IMG/VR virus record: IMGVR_UViG_3300037041_000487
Span: 1-31,385 of that record
Direction: 5' to 3' (one strand)
DNA: 31,385 bases
DNA from: a virus
The stretch's first letter is position 1, and each line of letters starts with the position of its first letter. A program made the translations under genes and the position numbers. Positions 5,936 to 12,976 of this stretch are shown piece after piece. A model generated the notes under the pieces. That model had not been told where the DNA came from. It was given only the letters and a program-made list of their open reading frames with translations, and did not search any database.

Positions 5936-6461
5936 CGAAAAGATACGCTCTGAAATAGTCGACATGATTCCCTTTCGTCACATGGAACGCTTCGAGTTGT
6001 TATGGACGATGATAACGCCACGCTACGAAAGATTAACAGCCGAACAAATTGAAATGCAAAAGGAAATGGAGAACGAACGCGATATGTTCTGGAGCGCACT
6101 GGAAGATGTTACCTGTTCCGTGTTGGGTGTTCCTTCGCAAGCGTTGTACACGTCGACAAGAAAGCGTGAGATAGTAACCGCACGACAAATCATTTTCTTT
6201 CTTGTTCGTCCTTGTTACGTGTTGACTTTAAAAAACGTTGGCGACCGATACAAGAAAGACCACGCGACAATCCTTCACGGAATAAAGCAAGCTAGCGCAC
6301 AGGTTGAATGGGACAAATACTATCGAGCAAACGTTGAACGCATTTGTTTTTTACTTGCCGAGATAGGTTATGCTAAACCAATGAGTTTTTTTATTAAGTT
6401 TGTTGACCACGTTGAACACCAAAGAACGCTTCGTGCAAAAAGAAAATCTAAAATTAAATAA
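5928..6461 (+). CDS. DnaA domain IV (origin-binding) protein
   Basis: A 177-residue protein built around the C-terminal DNA-binding domain of DnaA (about residues 58-125). The basic loop TRKREIVTARQIIFFLV (77-93) and the signature DHATILHGIK (111-120) are clear; in DnaA these bind the 9-base DnaA box. The ATPase domain is absent. The N-terminal 57 residues and a basic C-terminus (about 150-177) are not recognised. A stand-alone domain IV could bind the phage origin and bring in the host machinery, or compete with host DnaA. I did not find a convincing DnaA-box cluster in the window. Confidence 0.88.
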   Translation: MTNEKIRSEIVDMIPFRHMERFELLWTMITPRYERLTAEQIEMQKEMENERDMFWSALEDVTCSVLGVPSQALYTSTRKREIVTARQIIFFLVRPCYVLTLKNVGDRYKKDHATILHGIKQASAQVEWDKYYRANVERICFLLAEIGYAKPMSFFIKFVDHVEHQRTLRAKRKSKIK

Positions 6462-6470
6462 CTAAAAACT

Positions 6471-6665
6471 ATGTGCGACTACTGCCGTTATTGCGACACC
6501 GAAGCAATCGAAGAACGAATTGCTGATATTAAACACAATAGCATTGTTTACGAGAACTGGGACAACTCAGACGTTCAAGAATTATTTGACGACGAAATAG
6601 GTCTTTGCCGCGAATGTCAAAAAGAAGAAGACGCGGACGACTACAAAGGCGAAGGTTGGGACTAA
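6471..6665 (+). CDS. small Cys-rich acidic protein, 64 aa
   Basis: Starts MCDYCRYCDTE, and ends with a second CREC pair (residues 47-50), so four to five cysteines could hold one zinc ion (CxxCxxC...CxxC). Otherwise very acidic (ADDYKGEGWD). Small phage zinc proteins of this type have no settled role. It lies between the DnaA-like gene and the replication-region genes. Confidence 0.75.
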   Translation: MCDYCRYCDTEAIEERIADIKHNSIVYENWDNSDVQELFDDEIGLCRECQKEEDADDYKGEGWD

Positions 6666-6682
6666 CTAAAAAATAAAACAAG

Positions 6683-7081
6683 ATGCTAATTTTACAACTT
6701 AAAAAAAGAATCGAGATTCTCGAAGCGCAGGTTCAACAATTATTGAACGCGCAAATAACACCAACAGCTCCAACGCTTATACCGAAGGAAAAGAAAGCGC
6801 AATTCGTCAAGCCAACGGTTGTGGAAATCTACGACTACGCCTGCGAAAAATTAAGCGACAAAGACGCGCTTGCATTTACCGAGAAATTTCATGCACACTA
6901 CGAAGCGAACGGTTGGAAGGTCGGACGCAACGCAATGAAAGACTGGAAAGCCGCCGTTCGCAAATGGGACTTAACTACTTTTGTAACTACAAACCAACAA
7001 ACTAAAATCAAAAATGGAAAATTCGATTCAGACGCTGCGCAACGCATCTACAACGACGCTCACAACTACACAAAGGGTTGA
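6683..7081 (+). CDS. phage replication-region protein with C-terminal tryptophan motif
   Basis: A 132-residue protein with an N-terminal coiled coil (LKKRIEILEAQVQQLL, 6-21), a proline-rich linker, and a helical C-terminal domain containing HYEANGWKVGRNAMKDWKAA (71-90) and RKWD. The pattern YxxxGWxxGxxxMxDWxAAVRxW is a recurrent domain at the end of phage replication-initiation or primosome proteins in Bacteroidetes and Firmicutes. The length is about half that of a full initiator, so this may be an accessory form. The next gene starts inside its 3' end, 68 bases before its stop. Confidence 0.65.
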   Translation: MLILQLKKRIEILEAQVQQLLNAQITPTAPTLIPKEKKAQFVKPTVVEIYDYACEKLSDKDALAFTEKFHAHYEANGWKVGRNAMKDWKAAVRKWDLTTFVTTNQQTKIKNGKFDSDAAQRIYNDAHNYTKG

Positions 7082-7769
7082 TCGTGCCGAACGCGAAAGC
7101 GCGTTTGTAGCCGACTACGAACTCCCTGCATTTGTTAAATTAAGTTCAAAGGTCTGCGCCATGTACGGCATAGCACTTCCAGAGGCGCAGTTACTTCAAA
7201 TGCTTCATGAGTTTATAGGCAAACACTTTCGGTGGGTTACGTTCGAACACTTCAACCTTGCATTTGAATTGAACGCAGCGAATGAACTGTCAAAGAAATG
7301 CGAACACTTTGGAGCTTTGAGCGTGTCGTTTATTGGTGATGTGTTGACACACTACAAACCACATCGCGACAAGGCGAACCTACAAATACAACGCGAAATA
7401 GCGGAATCAAAAGAAGAACAAAACAAACAATTAAAAGAAAGCGAAATGGCGGTAAACGACGACAGCTGGAAGCGAATGTTGACTGAGGACATTGCAAGCT
7501 ATAAGAAGGGAAAGTATACAGTCATTGAGATTCGTGCGGTGTCGCTTATGCGTTGGCTTGAGGAAGCGAAGTATATAACCGCTGACACGTTTACGGACGA
7601 GGAATACGCCCTTTGTAAAGCGAAGGCAAGAAAGAATATCTACTTCGAACAAAACTTAAATAAACCAATGGTTGAACGCATGAGTGACCGCAAACGACAA
7701 CTACTCAAAGAATCAATTTCATTCGAAGGTATGCGAGAGCTTTACAAATTATATTTGTCGAAGCAATGA
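7014..7769 (+). CDS. conserved phage protein of the replication region
   Basis: A 251-residue, mostly helical protein. Residues 40-110 contain an amphipathic domain (LLQMLHEFIGKHFRWVTFEHF, then NLAFELNAANELSKK), followed by a charged linker and a basic C-terminal domain. Its place after the DnaA-like and tryptophan-motif genes suggests a role in replication, perhaps helicase loading, but no ATPase motif is present. It starts with the leader ACTAAAATCAAAA and overlaps the previous gene by 68 bases. I do not recognise a named family with confidence. Confidence 0.75.
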   Translation: MENSIQTLRNASTTTLTTTQRVDRAERESAFVADYELPAFVKLSSKVCAMYGIALPEAQLLQMLHEFIGKHFRWVTFEHFNLAFELNAANELSKKCEHFGALSVSFIGDVLTHYKPHRDKANLQIQREIAESKEEQNKQLKESEMAVNDDSWKRMLTEDIASYKKGKYTVIEIRAVSLMRWLEEAKYITADTFTDEEYALCKAKARKNIYFEQNLNKPMVERMSDRKRQLLKESISFEGMRELYKLYLSKQ

Positions 7770-8113
7770 GCCAGTTCACCTTCAACGAACACGGAGTTTG
7801 CGAGAACCCTATTTTGAAAACTTTCAAATGTATCAAGGGTTATGAAGCGCAGGTTAGCACCGCTATTGTTCGACGTGGTTTGTGGAGTTACGCAATAAGG
7901 TTTCAAGGACGTGAGCAGGGTTGGTCGCAGCCGCTACTTTACCACGCGGAACATTGCGTTTATCCAACGAAGGACGAAGCGTTCAACGCAGGTCTTGAAT
8001 TGCTATTACACCAAGTAAAGCAAAATAACGACTTCAAGAAATACGATCGTATTATTCAGATTCTTCAAGACGAACTTTGTCCTGTGGTTGAAAATCAATT
8101 ATCATTATTTTAA
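7766..8113 (+). CDS. hypothetical protein ending in a beta-clamp-binding-like motif
   Basis: A 115-residue protein with a small alpha/beta domain (about 10-80: WSYAIRFQGREQGWSQPLLY) like small domains seen in Bacteroidetes mobile elements. Its last five residues are QLSLF (111-115). This is the consensus of the pentapeptide QL(S/D)LF by which polymerases, MutS, DnaA-associated Hda and others bind the beta sliding clamp. A terminal position is typical of such motifs. It may therefore bind the host clamp. It is coupled on both sides: ATGA with the gene upstream and an overlap of its stop with the terminase start. Confidence 0.78.
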   Translation: MSQFTFNEHGVCENPILKTFKCIKGYEAQVSTAIVRRGLWSYAIRFQGREQGWSQPLLYHAEHCVYPTKDEAFNAGLELLLHQVKQNNDFKKYDRIIQILQDELCPVVENQLSLF

Positions 8114-9420
8114 TGCAACCATACAAACCCGAATACCTGCCGCGTCAAGTTGAAGCGTTGAACTTTTTGAACACCGATAGCATCGTTGAACAGTTGTTGT
8201 ACGGTGGCGCGGCAGGTGGTGGTAAGACAAAGTTCGGTTGTATGTGGCAAATACAACGTCGTTTGAAGTACGCAGGGACACGTTCTCTCATTGGACGTAG
8301 CAAATTAGACACGCTGAAAAAGACGACCTTAAATACGTTCTTTGAAACCGCTGAAGAATTCGGATTGATAGCAAACAAACACTACACCTTCAACGGTCAA
8401 TCGAACGTGATTAAGTTTTTCAACGGAAGCGAAATTGTTTTGAAAGACTTGTTTGCTTACCCCTCAGATGTAAATTTTAATTCACTCGGTTCGCTCGAAA
8501 TTACTGATTATTTTATAGACGAATGTTCCGAAGTAACTCAAAAGGCGGTCAGCATCGTTCACTCGCGTTGCCGTTTTAAGTTGAACGAGTTCAATCTTAT
8601 TCCGAAAGGTTTCTTATCGTGCAATCCGTCGAAGGGTTGGTTGTATAACGAGTTTTATATTAAGAATAACAGGAACGAACTACCTTCACACCGCGCTTTC
8701 GTGCAAGCGTTACCGCAAGACAATCCGTTCCTTCCTGTTGCTTACATTGAATCGCTCCGTCGCCTTCCAGAGTACGACCGCAAACGTCTGCTCGAAGGCA
8801 ACTGGGAGTTCGACGACGACAGCGACAAACTATTTTCAACGGATAATTTGCTTCGTATGTTCCGAAACGAACTGATTGAAGGAAAGAAATATATTACAGC
8901 CGACATAGCGCGTTTTGGAAAGGATAGGACAATCATTTGCGTATGGCACGGGCTAACTATCATTGACATTATTGAACTCAATCGTGCAGCCCTTGACGAA
9001 GTAGTGAACAAGATTCGAATTGTAGCCAAAGAACACAACATTTTGTTGCAAGATATTGTCTGCGATGAGGACGGCATCGGCGCGGGAACGGTCGACTTTC
9101 TGAAATGCAGGGGCTTTCTTAATGGATCTAAACCCAAACAACCGCAATATCAAAATTTGAAAAGCGAATGTTACTACAAATTGGCTCAATATGTTGAGGA
9201 AAACAAGCTCACTATTCTTGTGAATGGACGCAAAGAACAAATCGTGAAAGAGTTAGAAATGATTAAACGACACCGCGCTGACGTCGAAGGAAAGTTAATG
9301 GTCACACCGAAGGACGTAATCAAGAACCGCGAAGGAATCAGTCCCGACGTTGCAGACGCAATCATGATGCGAATGTATTTCGAACTCAATCCAAGTTATG
9401 GACAATACGTTGTAGGTTAG
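8113..9420 (+). CDS. terL: terminase large subunit (ATPase and nuclease)
   Basis: A 435-residue packaging motor. The N-terminal ATPase has Walker A GGAAGGGKT (31-39) and Walker B DYFIDE (132-137) with the catalytic Glu at 137. The C-terminal RNase H-like nuclease has acidic positions at D264 (ITADIARFGKD), D318/D320 (CDEDGIG) and D415 (DVADAI), as expected for the three-metal-ligand core. Full length for the family. It cuts concatemeric DNA at the portal and pumps it into the prohead. Unusually, it lies at the end of the rightward early unit, while the small subunit and the portal are in the leftward late unit. Confidence 0.96.
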   Translation: MQPYKPEYLPRQVEALNFLNTDSIVEQLLYGGAAGGGKTKFGCMWQIQRRLKYAGTRSLIGRSKLDTLKKTTLNTFFETAEEFGLIANKHYTFNGQSNVIKFFNGSEIVLKDLFAYPSDVNFNSLGSLEITDYFIDECSEVTQKAVSIVHSRCRFKLNEFNLIPKGFLSCNPSKGWLYNEFYIKNNRNELPSHRAFVQALPQDNPFLPVAYIESLRRLPEYDRKRLLEGNWEFDDDSDKLFSTDNLLRMFRNELIEGKKYITADIARFGKDRTIICVWHGLTIIDIIELNRAALDEVVNKIRIVAKEHNILLQDIVCDEDGIGAGTVDFLKCRGFLNGSKPKQPQYQNLKSECYYKLAQYVEENKLTILVNGRKEQIVKELEMIKRHRADVEGKLMVTPKDVIKNREGISPDVADAIMMRMYFELNPSYGQYVVG

Positions 9421-9439
9421 CATACATTGATTATATTAG
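9410..9439 (+). promoter_or_regulatory. weak candidate promoter after the terminase
   Basis: TTG at 9410-9412, 19 nt, TATATTAG at 9432-9439, one mismatch from TAnnTTTG. It sits in the only gap of the rightward unit and would serve the four small genes up to 10254. Confidence 0.35.
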
Positions 9440-9457
9440 CACAAATAAAACAAACAG

Positions 9458-9664
9458 ATGAATAAAACAATGAGTAAATTTTTTAAGGCAACTGAAATTG
9501 CAATTGCAATTATTCTTTTTATTGCACTTGGGTATTCAGTTATTACTGGAACTGAAATAGGAAAAATTATAGATGTTGATTTTTGGACATTATCATATCT
9601 AATTTCATTAACCACACCTCGTATTCTTAGCGAATCTGAAGACGAAAAAACAGAACAAGAATGA
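9458..9664 (+). CDS. small membrane protein, 68 aa
   Basis: A protein with one clear membrane segment (EIAIAIILFIALGYSVIT, about 13-30) and a second weaker hydrophobic stretch (WTLSYLISLT, 43-52), ending in an acidic tail (ESEDEKTEQE). The start may be 9458 or the Met four codons later. It could be a holin-like or exclusion protein, but the lysis genes are elsewhere. Its AT-rich codons (runs of ATT and GCA) differ from the more GC-rich terminase before it, perhaps an acquisition. The stop overlaps the next start (ATGA). Confidence 0.75.
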   Translation: MNKTMSKFFKATEIAIAIILFIALGYSVITGTEIGKIIDVDFWTLSYLISLTTPRILSESEDEKTEQE

Positions 9665-9876
9665 AACAAACACCACTTTATGAATCGCTCAAAATGACTT
9701 ATGAGCGCGAACGCGAAATTGTTAATTCAATGGCGACGTACTTCCAACAAGGAAAAATCTTAGGAGATATTCTCCTTGAACTTTCACAGCGCAAGGACAT
9801 GAACGCAAAAGAGAAAGTATATCTCGCGCTTATGATAGGTTCAATGATGACTAAACCGAATGAAGAAAATGAGTGA
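9661..9876 (+). CDS. hypothetical helical protein, 71 aa
   Basis: A short, largely helical protein (KMTYEREREIVNSMATYFQQ, then AKEKVYLALMIGSMMT). No membrane segment or motif recognised. Coupled by ATGA to the membrane protein upstream and overlapping the next gene by 17 bases. Confidence 0.75.
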   Translation: MKQTPLYESLKMTYEREREIVNSMATYFQQGKILGDILLELSQRKDMNAKEKVYLALMIGSMMTKPNEENE

Positions 9877-10072
9877 TATTGTTTATAAATTAATTTTCAA
9901 AAGAAACGATGTAATGACGCATTACGAACGTCATACATCAAAAACAAAAGCGAAAAATATATTGAAAGAACACGCTGAAAAATTTAGATTGTGTTCACGT
10001 TGCGACGGTTATTATGTTTTTACAAACGAATGCCCACCTGTTATTTCAATTGAAATTGTTGAAGAAACTTAA
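9860..10072 (+). CDS. hypothetical basic protein, 70 aa
   Basis: A small basic protein with a CSRC pair (residues 44-47) and one further Cys at 56; a single zinc site is possible but not complete. The ATG at 9869 is an alternative start that would remove three residues. No family recognised. Confidence 0.72.
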   Translation: MKKMSDIVYKLIFKRNDVMTHYERHTSKTKAKNILKEHAEKFRLCSRCDGYYVFTNECPPVISIEIVEET

Positions 10073-10083
10073 AATTAAACAAA

Positions 10084-10254
10084 ATGGCACAAAGCAAAAC
10101 TAAGAAAGGTATCTGCGTGTACCTTCACAAAGACTTGTGGAACGAGATAGACGAAAAACGTGGTGAGAATAGTCGCAACACTTTCTTGAGTGAAGCTATC
10201 CAGTTCTCAATGAAGTTCTACGTTGACGAATCTAAAGTAAAATTGCAAGAATAA
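10084..10254 (+). CDS. ribbon-helix-helix DNA-binding protein, 56 aa
   Basis: A 56-codon gene with the layout of a CopG/Arc-type repressor: a beta-strand GICVYLHKDL (9-18), then a helix WNEIDEKRG, a turn, and a second helix SRNTFLSEAIQFSM (30-43). Such proteins dimerise through the strand, which sits in the DNA major groove. It is the last gene before the terminator and is a natural candidate to bind the inverted repeat at the early promoter. The leader AAATTAAACAAAATG matches its neighbours. Its end overlaps the end of the opposite gene by 23 bases. Confidence 0.78.
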   Translation: MAQSKTKKGICVYLHKDLWNEIDEKRGENSRNTFLSEAIQFSMKFYVDESKVKLQE

Positions 10255-10813
10255 ACGTCGACAAAATAGCGACACTTGAAGAAACGATAAGAGCGCCAGT
10301 ACGGCGCTTTTTTTGTTTGTCTAATTTCTTTTTATCAGACGTTAAATTGTTAATTTCTTCAGTCAACAACTGTTCCTTCTGTTCATAAGCTACAACGACT
10401 TCTTGCAAGTTGTTAATCTTTCTTTCTTCGATGTTCAATTGTTCCGTTAAGTTGTCAATAATGAGCGAATCAGACGCAATAACGCTATCGCAAGCGTTGA
10501 CTAAATAGACAACATCAATTTTACGAATAGTATCGATACGAAGAATAGTATCACGACGAGTGCGGTAGGTCGTTTTGGTTGAATGTCTAGCGTTTTCATA
10601 GTACGAAAGTTGTTCTTTTAGTTCAATCGTTTCTTCAACTAACATTTGATATTCGCCTGCGTTATAATTTATGATGCTATCCTGTTTTTGTACTTCAACT
10701 TGCGTTTCAATTTTCGGTTTAAAATTCGTAAAAGCAAAATAAACAAGCACCCAAAAAACAGATGTTGCAATTACAACAACAAGCGCGTCGGGTTGGTATT
10801 CTCTTTTGTCCAT
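10232..10813 (-). CDS. membrane-anchored coiled-coil protein of the lysis region
   Basis: A 193-residue protein starting at the ATG at 10813 (the longer reading from 10882 overlaps another small gene). It has an N-terminal membrane segment (ALVVVIATSVFWVLVYFAF, about 10-28), a long charged coiled coil with RTRRDTILRIDTIRK and EERKINNLQEV, and a C-terminal membrane segment (last 21 residues). It is the last gene of the leftward unit, after endolysin and holin-like genes, where spanins often lie; the long coiled coil is spanin-like, but two membrane segments and no lipobox are not the classic form. I call it lysis-associated only by context. Confidence 0.7.
   Translation of the reverse strand: MDKREYQPDALVVVIATSVFWVLVYFAFTNFKPKIETQVEVQKQDSIINYNAGEYQMLVEETIELKEQLSYYENARHSTKTTYRTRRDTILRIDTIRKIDVVYLVNACDSVIASDSLIIDNLTEQLNIEERKINNLQEVVVAYEQKEQLLTEEINNLTSDKKKLDKQKKRRTGALIVSSSVAILSTFILAILL
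10292..10314 (+). terminator. intrinsic terminator of the rightward unit
   Basis: AGCGCC (10292-10297) and GGCGCT (10303-10308) form a six-pair stem with loop AGTAC, followed by a run of seven T (10308-10314). It lies 38 bases after the stop of the ribbon-helix-helix gene and inside the coding sequence of the converging leftward gene. It has no matching T-run for the leftward direction. Confidence 0.88.
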
Positions 10814-10815
10814 AA

Positions 10816-10929
10816 TTAGATAAAATCTTCGCCTTTGTAGTCGGGGTGTTCCTTCGACATTTTGTCGATACCTCGAACCCATACAATGGCAATTAATAAA
10901 GTGACTGAAAAAATTGTTCCGATTAACAT
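10816..10929 (-). CDS. small membrane protein, 37 aa
   Basis: A 37-codon ORF, starting MLIGTIFSVTLLIAIVWVRG, a single membrane segment at 2-18, then a polar tail KMSKEHPDYKGEDFI. It sits between the phosphoesterase and the coiled-coil membrane protein with 2-base and 17-base gaps. It resembles the many tiny membrane proteins in phage lysis regions but cannot be named. Confidence 0.62.
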   Translation of the reverse strand: MLIGTIFSVTLLIAIVWVRGIDKMSKEHPDYKGEDFI

Positions 10930-10946
10930 AGTTTTATTTTTTAGGT

Positions 10947-11948
10947 TTATAAAATTTGTCCTTCGTGTATACGCAGGTTCTTGACGCTAAAGTAACCATT
11001 TTTTCCCAACTCCACAATAGCGAATCCATGATTGTATTTTGAATACGGGTTGTAGTCTGGAGATAACTCCGAAAGGCAACCTACACCCCAACAGGTAATA
11101 AACTTTCCGTTAGCGTCGCGCTCGTTGTGTTCCGCTGTTTGGTGGTGGTGTCCACAAAGCGCGCTTACTTTTGTTTTCATAAACAAGCCACGCGCCACGT
11201 TGACTGAAGGAAGGAATTGTTTTCCGAATTCGTGACCGTGAAAGATTGAAAGTTTACCGATGTTTAGTTTACTCTTTCCGTCAACCCATTTGATATTGTG
11301 CTTATCTAAATGACACAACGAAGCGAAGTCAAACGCGTCAATGTCGAACAACTCAGGAGCTTTCACACGCATATAACGCCAGTAGCGTTCTTCGTGGTTA
11401 CCTTCTTTGTAGTAAATGTGAGCCGTTGGAAATTGCTGTCTTAACGTGTCCACAAATTGACGCATTGCATAGAGTTCGTCCTTGAATTTTCTTTTGCGTG
11501 GATCTTTGACAAAGTCACTAATCATGTGACAGTCGAGAGCGTCCCCATTTAGAATAACTGCGTCGCACCCTTGACGAACTCCTTCGTTAATTGCAACGGT
11601 TAACGCTTCGTTGTCCTGATAAGGAATATGCACATCGCAAAGAATTAAGAACTTTGTTCCTTTCACTTCAACGTGTCTACGCTTTTTGGCGTACGACTTT
11701 GGAAGTGTGAATGGGTTCAATGGTCGTGGCTTTGCGTCAAACAATGATTTGTCGGAGGCGTGTTTCCTCTCGTAGTTTCCTTTTTGACCGCGTATAATTC
11801 GAACGAATGTTCTTGCGTGTTCTTGTGAATTATAAACTTCGGGATATTCTGCAAATAATTTCTTCGCAAGAGTTAGCGAAGGTGTTTTTTGAAACCGTGA
11901 ACAGACTTCTTCAGCTATTGTTCGAGCTGTTGTTTTCGGTGTTGCCAT
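10947..11948 (-). CDS. calcineurin-like metallophosphoesterase
   Basis: A 333-residue protein if started at the ATG at 11948 (an upstream ATG at 11975 is possible). Residues 1-90 contain an HTH-like N-terminal domain. The catalytic domain has all five metal motifs of the family in order: CDVHIPY, NGDALD, GNHEE, HGHE and CGHHH. These hold a two-metal centre that cuts phosphoester bonds. The substrate is unknown; phage members are variously tied to DNA repair or nucleotide turnover. It is placed among lysis genes and overlaps the holin-like gene by 38 bases. Confidence 0.9.
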   Translation of the reverse strand: MATPKTTARTIAEEVCSRFQKTPSLTLAKKLFAEYPEVYNSQEHARTFVRIIRGQKGNYERKHASDKSLFDAKPRPLNPFTLPKSYAKKRRHVEVKGTKFLILCDVHIPYQDNEALTVAINEGVRQGCDAVILNGDALDCHMISDFVKDPRKRKFKDELYAMRQFVDTLRQQFPTAHIYYKEGNHEERYWRYMRVKAPELFDIDAFDFASLCHLDKHNIKWVDGKSKLNIGKLSIFHGHEFGKQFLPSVNVARGLFMKTKVSALCGHHHQTAEHNERDANGKFITCWGVGCLSELSPDYNPYSKYNHGFAIVELGKNGYFSVKNLRIHEGQIL

Positions 11949-12165
11949 TCTTTGTTTTTTTAGTGAACTTTTCAATCACAGTACCACCGAATAAACCTGC
12001 TGTTAACAATGCGAGTGTGTCGTACATCGCAATCGGACAGTCATATTCAGAAAACGTAGCGATGTAACTTAAAAGAATCAAATTTGTTACAACAAATATA
12101 GCAATAACTCGCTTGCTCGATACCTTCGAACAATTACTTAACAAAGAGTTGAACCAGTCTTTCAT
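11911..12165 (-). CDS. putative holin, two membrane segments
   Basis: An 84-residue protein with two membrane segments (VIAIFVVTNLILLSYIATF, about 20-38, and YDTLALLTAGLFGGTVI, about 48-64) and a charged C-terminal tail (KFTKKTKNGNTENNSSNN). Size and layout fit class II holins that release the endolysin. It lies two genes after the endolysin in the same leftward unit and overlaps the XhlA-like gene (ATGA). Confidence 0.7.
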   Translation of the reverse strand: MKDWFNSLLSNCSKVSSKRVIAIFVVTNLILLSYIATFSEYDCPIAMYDTLALLTAGLFGGTVIEKFTKKTKNGNTENNSSNNS

Positions 12166-12410
12166 ATCATTTTTAAAATTAGTTGAACAATAAGACCACC
12201 AACGACACCCGCAGTAACCGCTATACCGCTTAAACGAGCAACCTGCAAACGTTGGTTCTGAATGTACTTGTCGTGCTTTTGAACCTTACTCACAAGACCT
12301 TCAATTTTCATTTCGTCGTCACCAATAAGAACGTGATAGATGCGGTCTATCTTCTTGTTCATGTTTTGCAATTCCTCGTGTATCAATTGAATCTCGGTTT
12401 CGGTGTTCAT
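12162..12410 (-). CDS. XhlA/hemolysin-like lysis accessory protein
   Basis: An 82-residue protein from the ATG at 12410. The N-terminal half is a coiled coil (IQLIHEELQNMNKKIDRIYH), and the C-terminus is one membrane segment (LSGIAVTAGVVGGLIVQLIL, about 60-79). This is the layout of XhlA, which works with a holin at the cell membrane. It starts one base after the endolysin stop. Confidence 0.68.
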   Translation of the reverse strand: MNTETEIQLIHEELQNMNKKIDRIYHVLIGDDEMKIEGLVSKVQKHDKYIQNQRLQVARLSGIAVTAGVVGGLIVQLILKMI

Positions 12411-12411
12411 G

Positions 12412-12855
12412 TCACTTAAAATAAAGTTGTATTTCTGCTTCACGACGGCGAACCAAACCCTTCAACACAACACCGCCGCCCTTGTTCCATAACCGAAAAG
12501 AATCGGCAATGGTTGCGTCTGTTGGATTGACGTTTAATTTCTTGAAAACTGAAGAACGTTTAAACCCACCAGTACCGATGTTATACGCAAGTGAAACGCA
12601 CGCGCTGAATTGATTTTCGTTGAGCGGTTGTAAAATGAAAGGAGTAATTGAAACGGCGAACTGGTCAATGATAAACTTCGCTAGTTCTTCAGCACGTTGT
12701 TGAGTGATAACGTCGCCTTCTTTCACCTTTTCACCGTTCTCGTAAAACGTATTTCCATATCCAATTGTCCACACGTTAGCGGGACATTTGTACGCCTTTA
12801 ATTTGCAACCTTCAAAACGCTTTATAAGTGCGTAACCTTCGCTATTAACTTTCAT
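12412..12855 (-). CDS. endolysin, GH24 (phage lysozyme)
   Basis: A 147-residue muramidase cutting the NAM-NAG bonds of peptidoglycan. The catalytic triad is of the Glu-8-Asp/Cys-5-Thr type: E15 (RFEG), C24 in CPANVW, T30 in WTIGYGNT. The rest matches the family: NENQFSACVSLAYNIGTGGF (98-117) and LVRRREAEIQLYF at the end. Normal length. No signal peptide or signal-anchor segment, so it needs the holin-like proteins encoded just after it. Confidence 0.94.
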   Translation of the reverse strand: MKVNSEGYALIKRFEGCKLKAYKCPANVWTIGYGNTFYENGEKVKEGDVITQQRAEELAKFIIDQFAVSITPFILQPLNENQFSACVSLAYNIGTGGFKRSSVFKKLNVNPTDATIADSFRLWNKGGGVVLKGLVRRREAEIQLYFK

Positions 12856-12961
12856 TGACTAATCTTTTTATTTGTTTCTCTTTTCGAACAAGATACTTAC
12901 GAAATTTTTCTTCGTATACCTTTTGTTTTACCATGTCTTTCTTCCGTCCCCTTGTAGCCAT
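12845..12961 (-). CDS. small highly basic protein, 38 aa
   Basis: Starts MATRGRKKDMVKQK and continues as a charged helix to the stop, overlapping the endolysin start by 11 bases. More than a third of the residues are Lys or Arg. It is likely translated as part of the late unit; function unknown. Confidence 0.55.
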   Translation of the reverse strand: MATRGRKKDMVKQKVYEEKFRKYLVRKEKQIKRLVNES

Positions 12962-12976
12962 GTGTTTTTTTATTCG

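Noticed and set aside
10814-10882. Longer start of the coiled-coil membrane protein
   Set aside because: The added 23 residues overlap the 37-codon membrane gene and are basic shadow-like sequence.
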